NCBI GenBank assembly: GCA_946406355.1
Contig: CAMJKI010000002.1
Span: forward strand, 1 to 64,000
Direction of reading: 5' to 3'
DNA: 64,000 bases
DNA from: an uncultured Bacteroidales bacterium
GTDB taxonomy: Bacteria; Bacteroidota; Bacteroidia; Bacteroidales; UBA932
Shown here piece by piece: positions 1 to 10,441 of this stretch (position 1 is its first letter; every line of letters starts with the position of its first letter). A program made the position numbers and the translations under genes. The notes under the pieces are model-generated. The model was not told the origin of the DNA. It worked only from the letters and a program-made list of their open reading frames with translations, and ran no database searches.

Positions 1-2580
1 CGGCAGGATACCGTTGAACAGGGAGAAGAAGCCGATCACGATGAGGGCCGTGTGAGCCAGGGACACCACACCGCCAAGACCCCAGGTCCAACCCTTGAAG
101 CGGAAGGCGATATAGGCGAAGATGGCGATGAGGGCCAGGAACACCGCGATGAAAGCGCTGCGGGTAATATCACGGGCGATGGTAGGACCTACCTTGTCGG
201 AGGAGATGATACCGTTCGGGTTCTCCAGGGTGGAAGTGAAGTCGGCCAGCTGGATATCGTCGGCATAGAAGCCCTTGAGGGCGCTGTACAGCAGGGCCTC
301 AACCTCGGCATCTACCTCTGTGCTTTCGCTGTCGTTCTTGTACTGGGTGGTAACCTTCATCTGGGAGTCGCCACCGAACTGCTTCACCTCTACGGAATAC
401 TGGTCCAGGCCGGCAGCCTCGGCGGCAGCCTTGAAGGTATCCTCTACGGAAGCGCGCACTTCTTCGGCGGTAACAGCCTGGTCGAAGCGGACTACGAAGG
501 TACGGCCACCGGTGAAGTCTACACCATAGCTGAATCCCTTGAAGGAGATGGAAGCGATGGAGATGACGATAAGGGCGCCGGAGATAATGTAGGACCACTT
601 CTTGAGGCCGATGAAGTCCACGTGCGTATTCTTGAGAATATTGGCAGTGATCTTGTTGGACATGGCCACGGTCTTGCCCTTGGCGATGCGGTCGTCGAAG
701 ATGATGCGGGTTACGAAGATGGAGGTGAGCACCGAAGTGATGATACCAATGATGAGCGTGGTAGCAAAGCCCTGCACAGGACCGGAACCGAAGATATAGA
801 GGATGATACCGGTGATGAGGGTGGTGAGCTGACCGTCGATAATGGCGCTGTAGGCGTTCTTGTAACCATCGGCCACGGCCTTGGAGAAGCCCTTGCCGCC
901 AGCCAGTTCTTCCTTGATACGCTCATAGATAATCACGTTGGCATCCACGGCCATACCCAGCGTTAACACCAGACCGGCGATACCGGGCAGGGTGAGAACG
1001 GCGCCGAAGCTTACGAGTACGCCGAAGAGCAGCAGTACGTTGCACAGCAGAGCCACATCGGCAATGAGACCGGCACCCTGGTAGAAGAATACCATGTAGA
1101 TGAGCACCAGGCAGAAAGCGATGAGGAAGGAGATGAGACCGGCACGGATGGAAGCGCTACCCAGGGAAGGACCCACAACCTGCTCCTGAATGATAGTGGC
1201 AGGGGCGGGGAGCTTACCGGACTTGAGCACGTTGGCCAAGTCTTCGGCTTCCTGCACGTCGAAGTTACCGGTGATTTCGGAGGAACCGCCGGTGATTTCC
1301 GTATTTACGGTAGGATAGGAGTACACCAGACCGTCCAGGACGATGGCCACCTGCTTGCCGATGTTGTCTTTGGTGAGACGGGCCCAGATGGAAGCGCCCT
1401 CGGCGTTCATGTTCATGGACACGGAAGGAGCACCGCTGCCGCCTCTCTGCGCACCATTAAAGTTTACGCGCGCGTCCGTAACGACACCACCGTCCAGCGG
1501 AGCCTTGCCGTCACGGGAAGTGGCCTTGATGGCAACCAGTTCGTACAGGTTGCTGCCCTTGATGAGATCCGTAGGTTTAACGGACCACATACCGCGGAAG
1601 CCCTGCGGGAGAACATCCTCGGCCATGGCCAGGTAACGGTTTACGGTGGCGGTATCTACACCGGCGGCGAAGCCGATGCAGGCATTATCCCAACCGGAAG
1701 GGGAGAGCACCTGGAACAGCGGATTGGACACTACGGTGCTGTCGCCCAGATTGTTCAGGATTTCGGCCACGCGGCTGTCTACAGCGTACAGGTCTACCTC
1801 GCTGCCCTGATAGGTGGGCCAGAATTCGAGGGAGGCGGTACCCTGCAGGAGCTTACGTACACGCTCCGGATCCTTTACACCCGGCAGTTCGATGAGGATT
1901 TTGCCGGAGGAACCCACCTGCTGAATGTTGGGCTGGGTTACGCCGAAACGGTCGATACGGTTACGGAGCACGTTGAAGGAATTGTCCACGGCGCTCTTGG
2001 CCTCGCTGCGGATAACGTCGATAACCTCCTTGTTGGTGGATTCGGGCTTTACCTTGTCGCGAAGCTCGTAGGTGCCGAACACCTCGGCCAGACGGCGGGT
2101 GGGGGCTACCTGGTTCCAGGCTTCCTCGAACAGGCCGATGAAATCCTGGCTGGAGTTCACGTTATTGGCCTTGGCCTGAGCCAGTGCGGAAACGAAATCC
2201 GGATCCGTGCTACCACCGGAGAGGGCCTTCACCAGGTCTTCCAGCTGCACCTGCAGCATAACGTTCATACCGCCCTTGAGGTCCAGACCCAGGTTGATTT
2301 CCTTCTCCTTCACGCTCTGGTAGGTGTATCCGAGGAACACCTTTTCCGTGCTGATGGAGTCGATATAGGCCCTGTTTCTGATGTTTGCCACGGAGTCGGC
2401 CACGAATTCGCGGATTTCCGGGGCAATGTTGTTAGTTTCTACAAACTGCTGCGCCTGTGCCTCGGCATACTTGGCAGCCTTGCTCTCCTGCATACGGGAA
2501 ATGACCGTGAAGGAGAGCTGCCAGATGCTTGCAATGGCAAGCAGGATAGCAACAAATCTGATCCAACCTTTGCTTTGCAT
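1..2580 (-). CDS. secDF: Protein translocase SecDF fusion, 3' part cut by window edge
   Basis: Reverse-strand reading from ATG at 2580: MQSKGWIRFVAILLAIASIWQLSF...LGLDLKGGMNVMLQVQ...VLRNRIDRFGVTQPNIQQVG..ILIELPGVKDPERVRKLLQGTASLEF (SecD motifs), continuing into SecF-like sequence; open at position 1. Confidence 0.93.
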   Translation of the reverse strand, partial: MQSKGWIRFVAILLAIASIWQLSFTVISRMQESKAAKYAEAQAQQFVETNNIAPEIREFVADSVANIRNRAYIDSISTEKVFLGYTYQSVKEKEINLGLDLKGGMNVMLQVQLEDLVKALSGGSTDPDFVSALAQAKANNVNSSQDFIGLFEEAWNQVAPTRRLAEVFGTYELRDKVKPESTNKEVIDVIRSEAKSAVDNSFNVLRNRIDRFGVTQPNIQQVGSSGKILIELPGVKDPERVRKLLQGTASLEFWPTYQGSEVDLYAVDSRVAEILNNLGDSTVVSNPLFQVLSPSGWDNACIGFAAGVDTATVNRYLAMAEDVLPQGFRGMWSVKPTDLIKGSNLYELVAIKATSRDGKAPLDGGVVTDARVNFNGAQRGGSGAPSVSMNMNAEGASIWARLTKDNIGKQVAIVLDGLVYSYPTVNTEITGGSSEITGNFDVQEAEDLANVLKSGKLPAPATIIQEQVVGPSLGSASIRAGLISFLIAFCLVLIYMVFFYQGAGLIADVALLCNVLLLFGVLVSFGAVLTLPGIAGLVLTLGMAVDANVIIYERIKEELAGGKGFSKAVADGYKNAYSAIIDGQLTTLITGIILYIFGSGPVQGFATTLIIGIITSVLTSIFVTRIIFDDRIAKGKTVAMSNKITANILKNTHVDFIGLKKWSYIISGALIVISIASISFKGFSYGVDFTGGRTFVVRFDQAVTAEEVRASVEDTFKAAAEAAGLDQYSVEVKQFGGDSQMKVTTQYKNDSESTEVDAEVEALLYSALKGFYADDIQLADFTSTLENPNGIISSDKVGPTIARDITRSAFIAVFLALIAIFAYIAFRFKGWTWGLGGVVSLAHTALIVIGFFSLFNGILP

Positions 2581-2619
2581 TGTTTTATTGTTTTAAATTA
2601 TATATTGTCAAAGTTTTTC

Positions 2620-2643
2620 CCGCGGTGCCAAAAGACACCACGG
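2620..2643 (-). promoter_or_regulatory. Stem-loop in secDF 5' leader
   Basis: CCGCGGTG-N8-CACCACGG (one mismatch), just downstream of a -7-like TAAATTTG (revcomp of 2656-2663) on the secDF strand. Confidence 0.4.
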
Positions 2644-2727
2644 CAAAATAGGTTGCAAATTTACGATTTTTTTCTGATTTAGAAACTTTCTCACAACTAT
2701 TTCTTAATTTTGTAAGCTTTTAGAGGT

Positions 2728-4161
2728 ATGGGAAAGCGGTTTTGGGTCATATTTTTATTCCTTCTTCCGGCATCGGCCCTGTGGGGGCAAGAGCGGGAAG
2801 ACAGTCTGCAGCAGAACCGGCGGATAAAAGAGGTGCTGGCCGAACAGTGTGCCAACCCCCGCGTCTTGGCCCGCGAACGTTTCTCACGGCAAGACTTTTT
2901 CCTGCATTGTCCGCTTCCTGCGGGCGCCTGGCACGCTTCTCCCAACGTTTTTGACCCGGAAAGCGGCTATCCGGTCTATCTTCCGGAGGGGCAGGATATA
3001 GTGTATTATTCGGCCCCGGATCTTTCCGGCTCCCGGAGCCTTTTCCTGTCCGAGGAAATGGCCGATTCCCTGTGGCGCGCCCCCAGGCACCCCGCCGAGG
3101 CCCTCATTTCCCGCGGCAACGAGATTTTCCCAATGCTTTCCCCGGACGGCCGCACGCTGTATTTTGCCTCCGACGGCCTTCCCGGACTGGGCGGTTTCGA
3201 CCTGTTCTCCAGCACTTGGGACGACGCCAACGCCATCTGGGGAGAACCCGTGAACATGGGCATTCCCTACAATTCCCCCGCCGACGACTTCTTGCTGTTC
3301 GACACCGAAGACGGCAAGTTTACGATACTGGCCTCCAACCGCGACTGCGGGAAAGACAGCGTATCTGTTTACGTGCTTGAGTATGAGGCGTTTCCCTTGA
3401 GAACCCCCATCCACGACGAGGAAGCGCTGGCGCAGTTGCTGGCCCTCACCCCCCTGGAAAGCTTCTCCACCGCCGGAAGAACCTCCGGCAACGCCAACAC
3501 GCGCCTGTACATGCGCAAGATGGCCGAAGTCCGCTCGCTGAGGGACTCCCTGTACAAGCGGGAACAGGACCTGGATGCGCTCCGGCAGCGGCTGGCGCTG
3601 GCCGGCGATTCGGAGCTGAGCTCCCTCACCAACCTGATCCAGAACCGGGAGGGTTCCCTTACGCCCATCCGCAACCGGATTGCCTCTGTGAACCGGGAAA
3701 TCCGCCAGATAGAGAACAACTTCCTTCGCCGGGGATCTTCGTCCGGAGCGGCCGAAGGAAATGCGGAAGAGGACCTGAAAGCCCCGTCTTTCCAGAAACA
3801 GCCGATGGGCGGAAAACTGCTGCAGGCCGTGGGAAAGCCGGACAACAACTTTTATTTTGAGCATTCCGGCTGGTCCAGTGCGGCCGAAACCGCACCTCTT
3901 CCGGAAGGAATTGTATATCAGATTTATCTGTTCACATCGGCCCGGCATTCGCGGGAAGACAGCTTTGGCGGCATCACGCCTGTTTACGAACGCCTGAATT
4001 CCAATCTGCGCTATTCCTACTACGCAGGGCTGTTTCCCACCTACCGGCTGGCCCTGCAATACCTGAATGTGGTGCGGAAGCTGGGCTTCCCCGACGCCAG
4101 GATTGTGGCCTACAGCGACGGGCGTTCCATCCCGGTGAACCAGGCCCGGCAAGAAGAATAA
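2728..4161 (+). CDS. PD40/TolB-like beta-propeller protein with C-terminal SPOR-like segment; secreted
   Basis: Signal peptide; 'IFPMLSPDGRTLYFASDGLPGLGGFDLF' PD40-type repeat; C-terminal 'YYAGLFPTYRLALQYLNVVRKLGFPDARIVAY' resembles SPOR. Confidence 0.65.
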   Translation: MGKRFWVIFLFLLPASALWGQEREDSLQQNRRIKEVLAEQCANPRVLARERFSRQDFFLHCPLPAGAWHASPNVFDPESGYPVYLPEGQDIVYYSAPDLSGSRSLFLSEEMADSLWRAPRHPAEALISRGNEIFPMLSPDGRTLYFASDGLPGLGGFDLFSSTWDDANAIWGEPVNMGIPYNSPADDFLLFDTEDGKFTILASNRDCGKDSVSVYVLEYEAFPLRTPIHDEEALAQLLALTPLESFSTAGRTSGNANTRLYMRKMAEVRSLRDSLYKREQDLDALRQRLALAGDSELSSLTNLIQNREGSLTPIRNRIASVNREIRQIENNFLRRGSSSGAAEGNAEEDLKAPSFQKQPMGGKLLQAVGKPDNNFYFEHSGWSSAAETAPLPEGIVYQIYLFTSARHSREDSFGGITPVYERLNSNLRYSYYAGLFPTYRLALQYLNVVRKLGFPDARIVAYSDGRSIPVNQARQEE

Positions 4162-4181
4162 TACCTTAAACGATTAACAAT

Positions 4182-6625
4182 ATGGACAAAAGAATCTTTG
4201 CCTTAGTGGCCGCATCGGCCCTTTGCTGTTTTACCGCCTGGCCCAGGGACCCGGACCGCGTCCCGGGAGCCCCGCACCCAAAGATGGAGCCGCTCCGGAA
4301 AAGACGGAAACGCCTGTGAATCTTTCCTTTAAGCCCGGCCTCTTTGGCGTGGCCCAAAATGAAAAAGACTGGTACCTGGAGGTTCCGGACAGCCTGCTGG
4401 GCCGCCGCTTCCTCACCGTAACCCGCTACGTAAGCATCACCCCCGGCGCCGGCGAATACGGCGGCGAGGAAGTGAACGAGAACATGCTTTACTGGGAGAA
4501 AGCCTCCAACGGCAACCTGCTCCTGAGGGCCGACATTGTGAATATCCGGGCCGATGAAGACCAGATTATTTACAAAGCCGTGAAGGTAAGCTCGGAAAAC
4601 CCCATTGTGGCCTCCTTCAAGCCCGAAAAGGGCGGCGAAAAGGCCACCCGCATCAAAGTGAACAGCCTGTTTGAAGGCGATGTGCAGGTGTTCTCGCTGG
4701 ACAACATGTCCAAACGGCAGTACAATCTGGGCGGAGTAAAAGGCGACGCCTCTTTCATTGAGAGCATCCGCACCTATCCTATTAATACGGAAGTAACTGT
4801 AACCAAAACCTTTACTTACAATCAGCCGCAGCCTTCGGCCGGTGGCCCCGGCGGTCCCGGCGGTCCCAGCCGCACCACTGTCCTTCCCGCAGGACGCGAA
4901 GCCGGAACGGTGACCATGGTGCTGAACACCTCCATGGTGCTGCTGCCGGAAAAGCCCATGCAGGCCCGTTGGTTTGACTCCCGCGTTGGCTACTTTGCAG
5001 GCGGTTACAGCCAGTTCTCCGACGATCAGCAGGGCGTGGAAACCGTCCGTTTCATTACCCGCTGGCGCCTGGAAGCCCGTCCCGAAGACCGCGAGAAGCA
5101 GAAACGGGGCGAACTGGTGGAACCCGTGAAACCCATTGTCTATTACATCGACCCGGCAACGCCCAAGCAGTGGCGCAAATACCTGATTGCCGGCGTAAAC
5201 GACTGGCAGAAAGCCTTTGAGCAGGCCGGTTGGAAAAACGCCATCCATGCCGAAGAGTGGCCGGAGGACAATCCGGACATGAGCCTGGAGGACGCCCGTT
5301 TCTCCGTAATCCGCTACCTGGCCTCCCCCATTGCCAATGCCTATGGCCCCAATGTGCACGACCCTCGCTCCGGAGAGATTATCGAATCTCACATCGGCTG
5401 GTATCACAATGTGATGACGCTGGTGCACGACTGGTACCAGGTGCAGGCCGGCGCCATTGACCCGCGGGCCCGGAAGATGAAGTACGACGAGGAACTGATG
5501 GGAGACCTGATCCGCTTTGTTTCCTCGCATGAGGTAGGGCATACACTGGGCCTCCGCCACAACATGGGATCCAGCAGCAAAACGCCCGTAGAGAACCTCC
5601 GGAACAAGGAATGGGTAGAAAAGAACGGCCATACCGTGAGCATCATGGACTATGCCCGCTTCAACTACGTGGCCCAGCCGGAGGACAATATCGGCAAGGA
5701 GGGCATCTACCCGCGCATTAACGACTACGACAAGTGGGCCATTGAATTCGGTTACACGCCCACCGATTTTGCTACCCCCAAGGAAGACCATCTATATTGG
5801 AACAAGGTGATTGTCGCTCGCCTGGCCGAAAACCCTCGCTTGTGGTTTGGCGGGGAGGGCCGGGACAACGACCCGCGCGCCCTCACGGAAGACCTGAGTG
5901 ACGACGCCGTGGCTGCCAGCACCTACGGTATCAAGAACCTTAAGCGCGTTATCGGCCAGATTCCGGAATGGAACAAGGAGGAAGGCGACCAGTACGAGAA
6001 TGTGAGCCGGATGTATTCGGCCGTTACCAGCCAGTTTGGCCGATATATGGGTCATGTGGCGGCCAATATCGGCGGGCGCTACATTACCAACAAGAGCATT
6101 GAACAGGAAGGCCCCAAATACGAGCCCGTGCCCAAGGCTAGGCAGAAATCGGCCCTTAACTTCCTGAACGAGATTTTGTTCCAGAAACCCTCCTGGCTGG
6201 TGGAAGTGCCCTATATCTTTAACCTGACCGACCAGCCCGACAGCTACCTTTACACGCTGGTGAACAATGTGGTGAGCAGTTCCGTACTGCTGAGCACCGG
6301 CAAGCTGGACCGCCTGGAGCAGTTCGCCCAGTACGGGGCCGGCAACTACACGCCGGAAGAATACCTTTCCGACCTGCGCGGGATGGTGTTCACGGAACTG
6401 GACAAGGGCGGCAAGGTGGACAGCTATCGGCGCTACCTGCAGCAGCGCTATGTAAGCGTTGCGCTGGAGGTGGTTAAGAACAACCAGGTTTCCGGCAGCA
6501 AGGCCCTCCTCCTGGCCCAGCTCACCGACATCCAGAAGAAGGCGGCCAAAGCCAAGGGCGGCGACGATACCACCAAGGCCCACTGGCAGTCCCTGGCCCG
6601 CCAGATTGAGCAGGCACTCAAGTAA
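4182..6625 (+). CDS. Secreted zinc-dependent metalloprotease (metzincin-like, DUF5117/DUF4953-type), with apparent 1-nt frameshift near 4239-4241
   Basis: HEVGHTLGLRHN (HExxHxxGxxH) and Met-turn 'SIMDYARF'. Signal peptide MDKRIFALVAASALCCFTAW is in the frame of 4182; the mature protein (AQGPGPRPG...) is in the frame of 4223/4241. Confidence 0.85.
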
Positions 6626-9600
6626 TTACTTCCGGACGACCTCGTAGCGGTCGATCCCGATTCTGTGTAAATCTTGAATAAACTCGGAGGTAACGCCTAC
6701 CTGGAACTTTTTGGAGACAAACTGGATCCTGTAGTGCGTTTCCGGATCGAAGAGGTACAGGGTGAGCGGAATGCTCCCCCTGTGCTTTTTTACCACCTTT
6801 ACCAGATTCTCGCGGAACTGCGGGGTGAGCATGGGCGTAGTAATGTCCAGGCTGAAGCCGGAAAGGATATCGTCCGAGATATTGCCCAGCAGGGTAACTT
6901 TCTTGAGCCGGAAAGCGTAGGGGGCCGTTTTTCCCTGTGCGCGCTCTTCCGGCTTAAGGAAGAATTTCTCCTCTACCGTTCCTTCCAGGAAGAGGGTGGA
7001 TTTGGGCGTCATGTACTGCATGAAGGTCTCGTGGTCCTTACCGAAGAGCGTTAGCTCGTAGGAACCGCTGTAGTCTTCTATGACAGTGCGGGAGTACGGC
7101 TTGCCCGTTTTGGTAGACAGGATCTTGCAGTCTGTGACGATACCGGCCACCGATACTTTGGCCGACTGCTTTTTGGCGTCGCAGTCTGCAATAAGGGCCT
7201 GGAGGTCGTTCATCTTGCAGGTGGTGAAATGCTGGAGCTCGAAACGGTAGCGGTCCAGCGGATGAGAACTGAGGTACATGCCCACCAGGTCCTTTTCGCG
7301 CTGAAGCTCTTCCATGATATCTACGTTTACCGTGCCTTCCGGCAGGGCCGGCCGCTCCGGTTTCATCTCTTCCATATCGCCGAAGAGCGAAGCGCCGGAC
7401 TGGGCCGCGTCTGACTTATACAGGTCTCCGTAGCGGGAAAGCTGGTCCAGGAAGAGCTCCCCACCTCGGCCGGGCAGGAAGTACAGGCCGCGCGGATGGC
7501 CGAAGCCGTCCAGCGCGCCTGAATTGACCAGGCATTCCAGGCTCTTGCGGTTGACGCTGCCGCTCATTCTCTCTACGAAATCGAACACATCGGCAAAGAG
7601 ACCGTTCTCTTCCCGTTCCTGGATGATGGCGTCTACCACATTGGCGCCAAAGCCCTTGATGGAACCCAGTGCAAAACGGACATCGCCCTGGGCGTTTACG
7701 GTAAAGTGGGAAGCGCTCTCGTTCACGTCCGGATTCAGGACCTTGATGCCATGGCTCTTGCAATCGTCCATGATTTTGACGATTTCTTCCATGCTCTTGG
7801 CACAGTCCAGGCAGGAGGCAAAGAATTCCGACGGATAGTGACACTTGAGCCAGCCGGTCTGGTAGCTTACCCAGGCGTAGCAGGTGGCGTGGGACTTGTT
7901 GAAGGCGTACTGGGCGAACTTCTCCCAGTCCTTCCAGATCTTGTCCAGCACCTTTTCCGGGTGACCGTTGGCCATACCGCCGGACATGAATTTGTCCTTG
8001 AGGGAGTTCAGGATGTCGATCTGCTTCTTACCCATGGCCTTGCGCAGCTTGTCGGCCTCGCCTTTGGTAAAGCCGGCCAGCTTTTGCGACAGCAGCATCA
8101 CCTGCTCCTGATAGACGGTGACGCCGTAGGTGTCCTGCAGATACTCCTCCATCTCCGGGAGGTCGTACTCAATCTTTTGCTCTCCCTGCTTGCGCGCAAC
8201 GAAGTCCGGGATGTAGTCCATGGGACCGGGCCGATAGAGGGCGTTCATGGCGATGAGGTCCTCGAAGCGCTCCGGACGCAGGCGCTGGAGCCAGCTTTTC
8301 ATGCCTTCCGATTCGAACTGGAACACGGAGGTTGTATCTCCGCGGCCATAAAGCTCCAGGGTGGGCTTGTCGTCGATGGGAATAGCCTCAATGTCTATGT
8401 CTTCCCCGTGGTGCTCCTTGATGAGGTTGAGGCAGTTGTGGATGATCTGGAGGGTGATGAGGCCCAGGAAGTCCATCTTGAGCATACCCACATCCTCGAT
8501 ATAATGGCCATCGTACTGTGAGGTGCGCAGGTCCAGCCCCGTTTCCTTATCTTTGGAAAGGGTGATGGGGAGGTAGTCCGTGAGGTCTCCGCGGCCGATG
8601 ATGGTGGCGCAGGCATGCATGCCCACCTGGCGGACGCAGCCCTCCAGGGCCTGGGCGTATTTGAGCACCTCCTTGTTGATTTCCGGGCCGTTCTTGAGCT
8701 CTTCTATGAAGGCCGGAACCAGGCGGTAGCAGTTTTTGAGGGTAATCTTGACATCCACGTCTTCCATGCCCTTCTGGAAGGTTTTCATGACGCCGTCCAC
8801 CTCCTTCTCCACTACCTTGAAGCCGGGCTTCAGCTCGTCCAGCTTGGAGTTGAAGGGATATTCTTTCTCCTTTTTCTCGCTCAGGCGGTCCGGCACCATT
8901 TTGGAGAGACGATTGCTCTCATCGATGGACACGCGCGAGATGCGGGCCACGTCCTTGATGGCGCTTTTGGCGGCCATGGTGCCAAAGGTGATGACGCGGG
9001 AGACGTGCGAGGTGCCATATTTCTTTTCTACGTAGTCGTGGGCCTTGGTAAGGTCTTCGAAGTCTACGTCGATATCCGGCATGGAAATACGGTCCGGATT
9101 GAGGAAACGCTCGAACAGGAGCTGGTACTTGATAGGGTCCAGGTTGGTGATGCGGAGGCAGTAGGCCACCACCGAACCGGCGGCGGAGCCACGGCCCGGG
9201 CCCACCATGGAGCCCATGGCGCGGGAGGCGGCAATATAGTCCTGGACAATGAGGAAGTAGTCCGGGAAGCCCATGCGGCAGATGGTCTTGAGCTCAAAGT
9301 CAATGCGCTCCTGCTGCTCCGGGGTGAGCGTTTCTCCGTAACGCTCGTGCGCCCCTTTATAGGTAAGATGGCACAGATAGGCCACGGAGTGGCAGAATCC
9401 GTCACCGCGGTAGATGCCGTGTTTGTCGCAGCGACCAGCGTCTATGACCTCCTTGTACTGCTCCAGGTGGCGGTCTATCTCGGCCATAAAAGCCGGATCA
9501 ATCTCGTAAACCGGCAGCACCGGGTCCCTGTCTATGGAATAGGTTTCTATCTTCTCTGCCACCTCCAGAGTGTTGGCGATGGCCTCCGGATGGTCGGGGA

Positions 9601-10375
9601 ACAGTTCCAGCATCTGTTCCTCGGTCTTGATATATTCTTCCTGCGTGTAGCGCAGGCGCGCCGGGTCGTCGATATAGGAATTGGTGGTAAGACAGATGAG
9701 CCTGTCGTGCACGGGGCCGTCTTCCTTGCGCACAAAGTGGGCATCGTTGGTGGCAATGACCTTAATGCCGTACTTCTGGGCCAGCTTGAAGATTTCTTCC
9801 GTGTAGTAGCACTGCTGCTCGTACAGCTCGTTGGAGAGGCCGGGGACCTCCGTCTTGTGCTTCATTACCTCCAGGTAGTAGTCTTCCCCAAACACGCGCT
9901 TATGCCACAGAATGGCGTTCTCTACGGCCTGGTCGTCGTGCGCCATGATGGCGCGCGGCACTTCTCCCGCAAGGCAGGCCGACGAGCAGATGAGTCCTTC
10001 GTGGTACTGCTCAATGATCTCGTGGCTCACACGGGGCCGGTAATACATGCCGTTGATATGGGCCTCGGACACAATCTTTACCAGATTGAGATATCCCTGG
10101 TAGTTCTTGGCCAGGAGGATGAGGTGGTAATAGCCTTTTTCCTTGAGCTTATGGTCTCCTTTGGACACATAAATCTCGCAGCCGATGATGGGCTTTACGT
10201 TGGGGTGCTTCTTGGCGTATTTGAAGAATTCCTTTACGCCGAACATATTGCCGTGGTCTGTAATGGCAAGCGCAGGCATTCCCAGCTCATCGGCCCGGTT
10301 AAAGAGGTTTTCTATGGAAGAAAGTCCGTCCAGAATGGAGTACTGGGTATGGACATGGAGGTGTACGAAACTCAT
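6626..10375 (-). CDS. dnaE: DNA polymerase III subunit alpha
   Basis: MSFVHLHVHTQYSILDGLSSIENL (PHP domain), GPGRGSAAGSVVAYCLRITNLDP, MPDIDVDFED, MNALYRPGPMDYIPDF. Confidence 0.97.
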   Translation of the reverse strand: MSFVHLHVHTQYSILDGLSSIENLFNRADELGMPALAITDHGNMFGVKEFFKYAKKHPNVKPIIGCEIYVSKGDHKLKEKGYYHLILLAKNYQGYLNLVKIVSEAHINGMYYRPRVSHEIIEQYHEGLICSSACLAGEVPRAIMAHDDQAVENAILWHKRVFGEDYYLEVMKHKTEVPGLSNELYEQQCYYTEEIFKLAQKYGIKVIATNDAHFVRKEDGPVHDRLICLTTNSYIDDPARLRYTQEEYIKTEEQMLELFPDHPEAIANTLEVAEKIETYSIDRDPVLPVYEIDPAFMAEIDRHLEQYKEVIDAGRCDKHGIYRGDGFCHSVAYLCHLTYKGAHERYGETLTPEQQERIDFELKTICRMGFPDYFLIVQDYIAASRAMGSMVGPGRGSAAGSVVAYCLRITNLDPIKYQLLFERFLNPDRISMPDIDVDFEDLTKAHDYVEKKYGTSHVSRVITFGTMAAKSAIKDVARISRVSIDESNRLSKMVPDRLSEKKEKEYPFNSKLDELKPGFKVVEKEVDGVMKTFQKGMEDVDVKITLKNCYRLVPAFIEELKNGPEINKEVLKYAQALEGCVRQVGMHACATIIGRGDLTDYLPITLSKDKETGLDLRTSQYDGHYIEDVGMLKMDFLGLITLQIIHNCLNLIKEHHGEDIDIEAIPIDDKPTLELYGRGDTTSVFQFESEGMKSWLQRLRPERFEDLIAMNALYRPGPMDYIPDFVARKQGEQKIEYDLPEMEEYLQDTYGVTVYQEQVMLLSQKLAGFTKGEADKLRKAMGKKQIDILNSLKDKFMSGGMANGHPEKVLDKIWKDWEKFAQYAFNKSHATCYAWVSYQTGWLKCHYPSEFFASCLDCAKSMEEIVKIMDDCKSHGIKVLNPDVNESASHFTVNAQGDVRFALGSIKGFGANVVDAIIQEREENGLFADVFDFVERMSGSVNRKSLECLVNSGALDGFGHPRGLYFLPGRGGELFLDQLSRYGDLYKSDAAQSGASLFGDMEEMKPERPALPEGTVNVDIMEELQREKDLVGMYLSSHPLDRYRFELQHFTTCKMNDLQALIADCDAKKQSAKVSVAGIVTDCKILSTKTGKPYSRTVIEDYSGSYELTLFGKDHETFMQYMTPKSTLFLEGTVEEKFFLKPEERAQGKTAPYAFRLKKVTLLGNISDDILSGFSLDITTPMLTPQFRENLVKVVKKHRGSIPLTLYLFDPETHYRIQFVSKKFQVGVTSEFIQDLHRIGIDRYEVVRK

Positions 10376-10379
10376 AGAG

Positions 10380-10387
10380 CAAAGATA
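10380..10387 (-). promoter_or_regulatory. -7 box TATCTTTG of dnaE, 4 nt from ATG
   Basis: Revcomp of caaagata; matches Bacteroidota -7 TAnnTTTG; ATG at 10375. Confidence 0.6.
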
Positions 10388-10388
10388 C

Positions 10389-10419
10389 AAAAAAAGGCGG
10401 AGCAAAACCCCACCTTTTT
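10389..10419. terminator. Bidirectional intrinsic terminator between the 222-aa gene and dnaE
   Basis: AAAAAGGCGG-agcaaaacc-CCACCTTTTT, with one G-U wobble on the minus-strand RNA; T-runs on both strands. Confidence 0.6.
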
Positions 10420-10441
10420 CAGAATATCTTATCCTGATTTC

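Noticed and set aside
52-966. 304-aa plus-strand ORF at the left end
   Set aside because: Opposite secDF, which reads through on the minus strand although absent from the ORF track because it is truncated.
4846-4875. GGCGGTCCC tandem units (GGPGGPGGP) as a possible phase-variable repeat
   Set aside because: Unit is 9 bp, so copy changes stay in frame; reads as a simple linker.
4166-6583. Minus-strand ORFs opposite the metalloprotease
   Set aside because: Antisense shadows; the plus frame has the catalytic motif.
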